NCBI GenBank assembly: GCA_029844215.1
Contig: CM056737.1
Span: 24,673,851 to 24,737,850, forward strand
Direction of reading: 5' to 3'
Source: Przewalskia tangutica
Taxonomy: Eukaryota > Streptophyta > Magnoliopsida > Solanales > Solanaceae
DNA length: 64,000 nt
Shown here: piece after piece, positions 60,063 to 64,000 of the stretch
How positions within the stretch are numbered: position 1 is the stretch's first letter
How the letters are laid out: each line of letters opens with the position of its first letter
Made by a program: the position numbers and the translations under genes
Notes under the pieces: model-generated
What the model was told of the DNA's origin: nothing
The model's database searches: none
The model's input: the letters and a program-made list of their open reading frames with translations, nothing else

Positions 60063-63000
60063 TGTTATACCCCGTATTCTCGTGGTATGTATGTGAGGAC
60101 GACGCACGAGAGCACCCAGAAAAAATTGGAAAGGAAGAAAGAGTGATTCTTCCACTAAAAGTTTCCGCTTTTGTAAGGAAAATGTTCGTTGAGGAATTGG
60201 GTTCCCGCTTTGGAATTTGGGCTTCTTAGATTATATTAGAATTTTGAGATTTTATTTTCGAATGGTCACGTGGGCCCACGGAGAAATTTACTGCTTTGGG
60301 CCCGCTTTGTTTTTGTGATTTCGGTATTTTGGATATTTTCTAAGACGAAATATTCGGCGACCGGGGCGACACGTGTCACCCCACGTGGCACCCGGCCGAT
60401 TTTACCTTTCAGGCACAACACCCGGCCGAGTCGTTGACTAAACGCTTACAGAGCTTCACGGCGGAAAATTCCGGCCATGTCGCTTTGTATTTTTGCGGAT
60501 TTTTCCGAGAGGCGGAACATTTTGGACCAACGAGGGCGCACTTGCACCCTCTCATCAGTGGGCGCGGCGCATACGACGATCGGGAGATAAGGTCAGGCAA
60601 GATATTTGTGTAGATATTTGTGAGGGTTTTAAGGAGTAGGTCTAGGGTGCACTTGGCTTGATCTTGGCCTTACACTTGTGTAGCACTTGGCTAGATCTTG
60701 GCCATCGGTTGGCCTTTGGCTTTGCTATAAATACCTCCTCGTGAAGACTTATTCATTCACTCTCACTTTGTCTAAGTCTTAAAAGCCTCTCCTCCCCTTG
60801 TCGCTCGTCCAACTCCCCACCACCTTGTGAGGCCTCGAGCCGAGAGTTCCCCTCCCTTGTCAAGGCCCTTTGGCCGAGAAACCCCCCCCCTATCTTGGAG
60901 TGTTTTCGTGAGGTACCCCTCCCCCCCTTGGTAGAAAGTTGTCTTCCAAGTATTGTTATAATGCCCAAAATACCCTAGCCTTGTACCTTGTAGTATTCCA
61001 AAGATACCTCTATACGTAGAGCCCGAAAATACTACCTTTTGTCCCTTTGGTCTCAAACCGAAACCCTAAGGAAATCTTCACTGCTTTGATTGAAGTATTT
61101 AAGTGTTTGGTTAGAACTTCTAAGGTTGTTTCGAGCAAGGAGCACCGGAGTCGAGCTAAACGCTGCTAAGGATCGACATTTAACTTGGATAATTATGGGC
61201 TTATCGAGGTAATTATCTTGTCCTCTATTTGTAATTGAAATTACATGTTGTCAATATATAGTCAAGTATACTATATATGTAACTAAGCTTAGATCGCGCA
61301 ATGTCTTTTGACTTAAGCCCAAGAATAAAGAAAAGAATCGAATCAGATTTACATAGATCATTGCGGTAGACTTGTGTCAGACATGTAGTAGAGTTGTACA
61401 CGCCCGTTAGACGTAAACCCCCGGTTGGCTTCGTAGCCGCCTCGATAGAGAGGAGAGATTTACGCTGTCGTGAGGTGTCGAATTTTCAGAGAGAAATGGA
61501 ACCTTGTGTTTTGAGGTTAATGACGCTGTGGCCTTTTTAGGTGAAAGTACTAAGAGTAGCGATTCGCTGGCGAGTGGAAAGGGCTAGCAATGTTGTAGTA
61601 CTGGAGCATTTTGCTTATTGTCGATACTCGCCGCGAGGTATGTGAACCTCTTCCTATCTGCTTTAGCATGATATGTGTGTAACTATGTAGTACTGCAGAC
61701 GCATACGTGTTTAGTGTATTTGATTGGTTTGAAACATAAAGTGTTATAACGGCTTTATGGGAAGTTAGTTATAACTTTTATGTAGGTAAGAAAATACTTG
61801 GTGGTTTTAAATGGTTTATCGACGTTAGAAGTTAAGAGACTTGATCTTATAAGATAAGAGACTTAACTTGTTTGTTTTAATGCGGATGTTTGTGAAACCT
61901 CATTCGTGAGTAATGAGTACTTGGTTTTATTTAAAGTGGATAATGTTTTAACGATTTCGGAAATCGAATGTGTCGATTGCACCAACGCGGCGTTAATAAA
62001 GGAAAATGTATTGAATAATGATGTATCGTATTAAAACCAAAGAGAAACCTCCATCCGCATAGAAACTAAGACGAGACAAAATGATATTACATTTTCTAGA
62101 TCATGGTCATTGTAATAAGAATGTTGTAAACAAGAATAACCTACTCACGTGAGACATATATTACTCAATTGTTCTAAAAAGGAATCAAGTGATTAAGTTT
62201 ACGAACTATGAAACCATTTGAAAATGAGAAGCTTGAGTAATCAAACTAGGCAAACCGAACTTAGGAAAAGAATGTTGTTACTTGGTTTTGAAAAGGAATG
62301 TGGGTTGGTCATTCTAATACTACGTATCGTGACTTTGATAAAAGTAATGGATCTCTTTAAAGAATTTAACGACGTAGTACTTTAGGGTTAAAACCCGATT
62401 TTGTCATAAAATGAAAGTACCTCGAGTTGTGTATAATTTGCCTATGCTTGTTATGATAGCCTTTGTTGCGCAAAGCGTTGTATTTCGTGTTACCGCGTCT
62501 CGATGGAGGGTCGCTGATCGTTGAGAACTTATCGACGCGGCAGCGACGGAGAAATTCCACTGCACGCTTCGTTGATAGTATTATTGTTGTTAATCGCTGA
62601 CATACCGACACGACGCGTAGCGCACGTATGCTTCCATTTTGCCGAGGTCTGCGGGTTAATCGCTTTGGATATACTGACACGATGCGTAGCGCACGGGTAT
62701 GTTTCCATTTTGATTATCGCCTTGTGATTTCCTTTGACATATCGACACGATGCGAGCGCACGTATGCGCCCATTTGGAATGCCGTCTATTGTTTCCTTTC
62801 GACATACCGACACGATGCGTAGCGCACGTATGCGCCCATTTGGAATGTTGTCTTATTGTTTCTTTGGACATACCGACACGACGCGTAGCGCACGTATGCT
62901 TCCATTTGATTGATGTCTTGTTGTTATCATATCATAGATCGCCACAGCTGGCAAGGTATTCCACGCATGATTGATATTGTGGCGCGAGACTCGACTTGTT

Positions 63001-63507
63001 ATAATCGTTATATGTCAGGTATCGTAGTTTGGCTATCATACATGTCTCCCGCCATAGATCGTTATGATTTCATTTACGTGATTGCATGCCACATACTGGT
63101 ACTGTTATCGACCTCCTTCGGGCCGCTCACGCCGCAGTGTAGAGGTACATCGGCCGTGGATCCTCGCCAAGGATCACGCCAACAGATTGGGAAGCTCCGC
63201 TTCTCCGAGGCTTATCTTTTGCATGTGTTCCCGAGTCAGGTTCTGTACATTCGTGGTATGGCGGGCCTCGTCCCGTCATAGTCGTTGTAAATCTTAGAGG
63301 TCCGTAGACTTGTTGCGGTGGTTGTAAAAGGATTAAACTGCTCGTGTTTTATGTATATACCAAGGCAACTGCTTTTGGCCTGTTTATTTATTATATCTCT
63401 TGTTTAATGACTCATGTTTTATGTTCCGCTGATTTTCTCTGATGTATGTATCGCTAGGGTGCCCGGGGTAAGGCACCAGTCACGGGCCCGATTTTCGGGG
63501 TGTGACA
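60063..63507 (+). repeat. D1 3' LTR
   Basis: 3,445 bp. TATA at 60726-60733, donor at 61638, five minisatellite units 62599-62915. C runs near 60884 and 60920 are longer than in the 5' LTR. Confidence 0.93.
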
Positions 63508-63512
63508 CAAGT

Positions 63513-64000
63513 TGCCTAATTTCCAATGTTCAAGTTTGCCTAATTTCCCATGTTCAAGTTTCTCATTTTAGAAAGGTTTCGTAGTTCATAGTCTTATTCA
63601 TTTAAGAATATAATTCTTCTTTAAACAATCTGAGAAACATAAGCCTTATAAGTGAGTAGGATATTCTTGTTTATAACAATCTTATTAAAGAATGATCTAG
63701 GAAATATCATTTTGTCTCATCTTAGCTTCTACGCAGATGAAGTTTCTACTGGTTTTAATAATACTTAATTATTAGAAACATTTCCTTTATTAACGCCGTG
63801 GTTTGTCGATACACATTCGATTTCCAAAAATCAAGAAAACATTCTTAAGCCGTTATACCTAACTTTCCATAAGGCTAGTATAACTCTTAAGTTTTCTAAA
63901 AAATCAAGTATTACCTCTTCTTTCAAAATGATTCAAAATCTTTGAAATACTTCAAGTTCTTTATTAACACATAACAAGCCGCTTATAGTTCAAATCGCCA
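63513..64000 (-). repeat. Minus-strand A LTR, second segment (runs off window)
   Basis: Resumes with ttgcctaatttcc after the CAAGT duplication. It matches, inverted, A-outer 32760-33230. D1 landed in a short tandem repeat of ~23 bp (gttcaagtttgcctaatttcc units, also at 33184-33230). Confidence 0.88.

Larger units (their letters stand above)
54438..63507 (+). mobile_element. D1: gag-only LTR retrotransposon
   Basis: 9,070 bp. TSD CAAGT at 54433-54437 and 63508-63512. 5' LTR 54438-57892, internal 57893-60062 (2.17 kb), 3' LTR 60063-63507. LTR start TGTTATACCCCGTATTCTC marks a separate family. Its first ~350 bp are unlike A, but downstream parts (TATA zone, minisatellite, gag, 3' region) closely resemble A-inner. 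No pol. Confidence 0.95.

Overview
This window is plant nuclear DNA built almost entirely of nested, long-LTR retrotransposons. I found no host gene, RNA gene, CRISPR array or prokaryotic feature. The elements have 3.4-3.9 kb LTRs with TG...CA ends, 5-bp target-site duplications (TSDs), a primer-binding site (PBS) for initiator tRNA-Met and a Ty3/gypsy-type gag with CCHC zinc knuckles. This fits the Tekay/Del chromovirus branch of an angiosperm. The LTR style looks Solanaceae-like to me, but no species-diagnostic gene is present. I name four related LTR families A, B, C and D after their termini.

Backbone: a minus-strand tandem array of family C in which 3.7 kb LTRs alternate with internal domains of only ~0.78-0.80 kb. 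LTR1 is 1-2411 (left end off window). LTR2 is ~2469-4919. LTR3 is ~18809-20548 (internally deleted). LTR4 is 21347-22016 plus 40623-43689. LTR5 is ~44469-48185. The C internal domains retain only a PBS, about 52 codons of gag, a polypurine tract (PPT) and untranslated sequence.

Insertions into the backbone: B1 (5330-18422, TSD GGAAC) sits in one C internal domain and carries a solo A LTR (6948-10434, TSD CCAAG) in its 5' LTR. A-outer (22017-40617, TSD TACAT) splits LTR4 and itself contains A-inner (22405-~31631, TSD GGTTG). B2 (from 48599) sits at exactly the same GGAAC site in the next C internal domain. B2 is cut in its gag by a minus-strand A LTR (53101-54437 and 63513-64000+), which is cut in turn by D1 (54438-63507, TSD CAAGT). 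Nesting reaches four levels on the right.

Coding content: A, B and D internal domains are only 1.75-2.5 kb and hold a gag but no recognisable protease, reverse transcriptase, RNase H or integrase. They are gag-only, non-autonomous elements (TR-GAG type). C has lost nearly all of gag too. All would depend on enzymes from an autonomous relative not seen here. Every full gag is broken by short indels. Many indels look like systematic consensus errors: the same two bases are missing from seven of eight PBS copies, so real gag integrity is uncertain.

History read from the sequence: C array formed; B inserted into a C internal domain; a block of C LTRs carrying that B insertion was duplicated (LTR1 resembles LTR4, LTR2 resembles LTR5, and the B1 and B2 5' LTRs share variants absent from the B1 3' LTR); then the A and D insertions occurred independently in each copy. 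An intact, insertion-free paralogue of almost every target site is present in the window.
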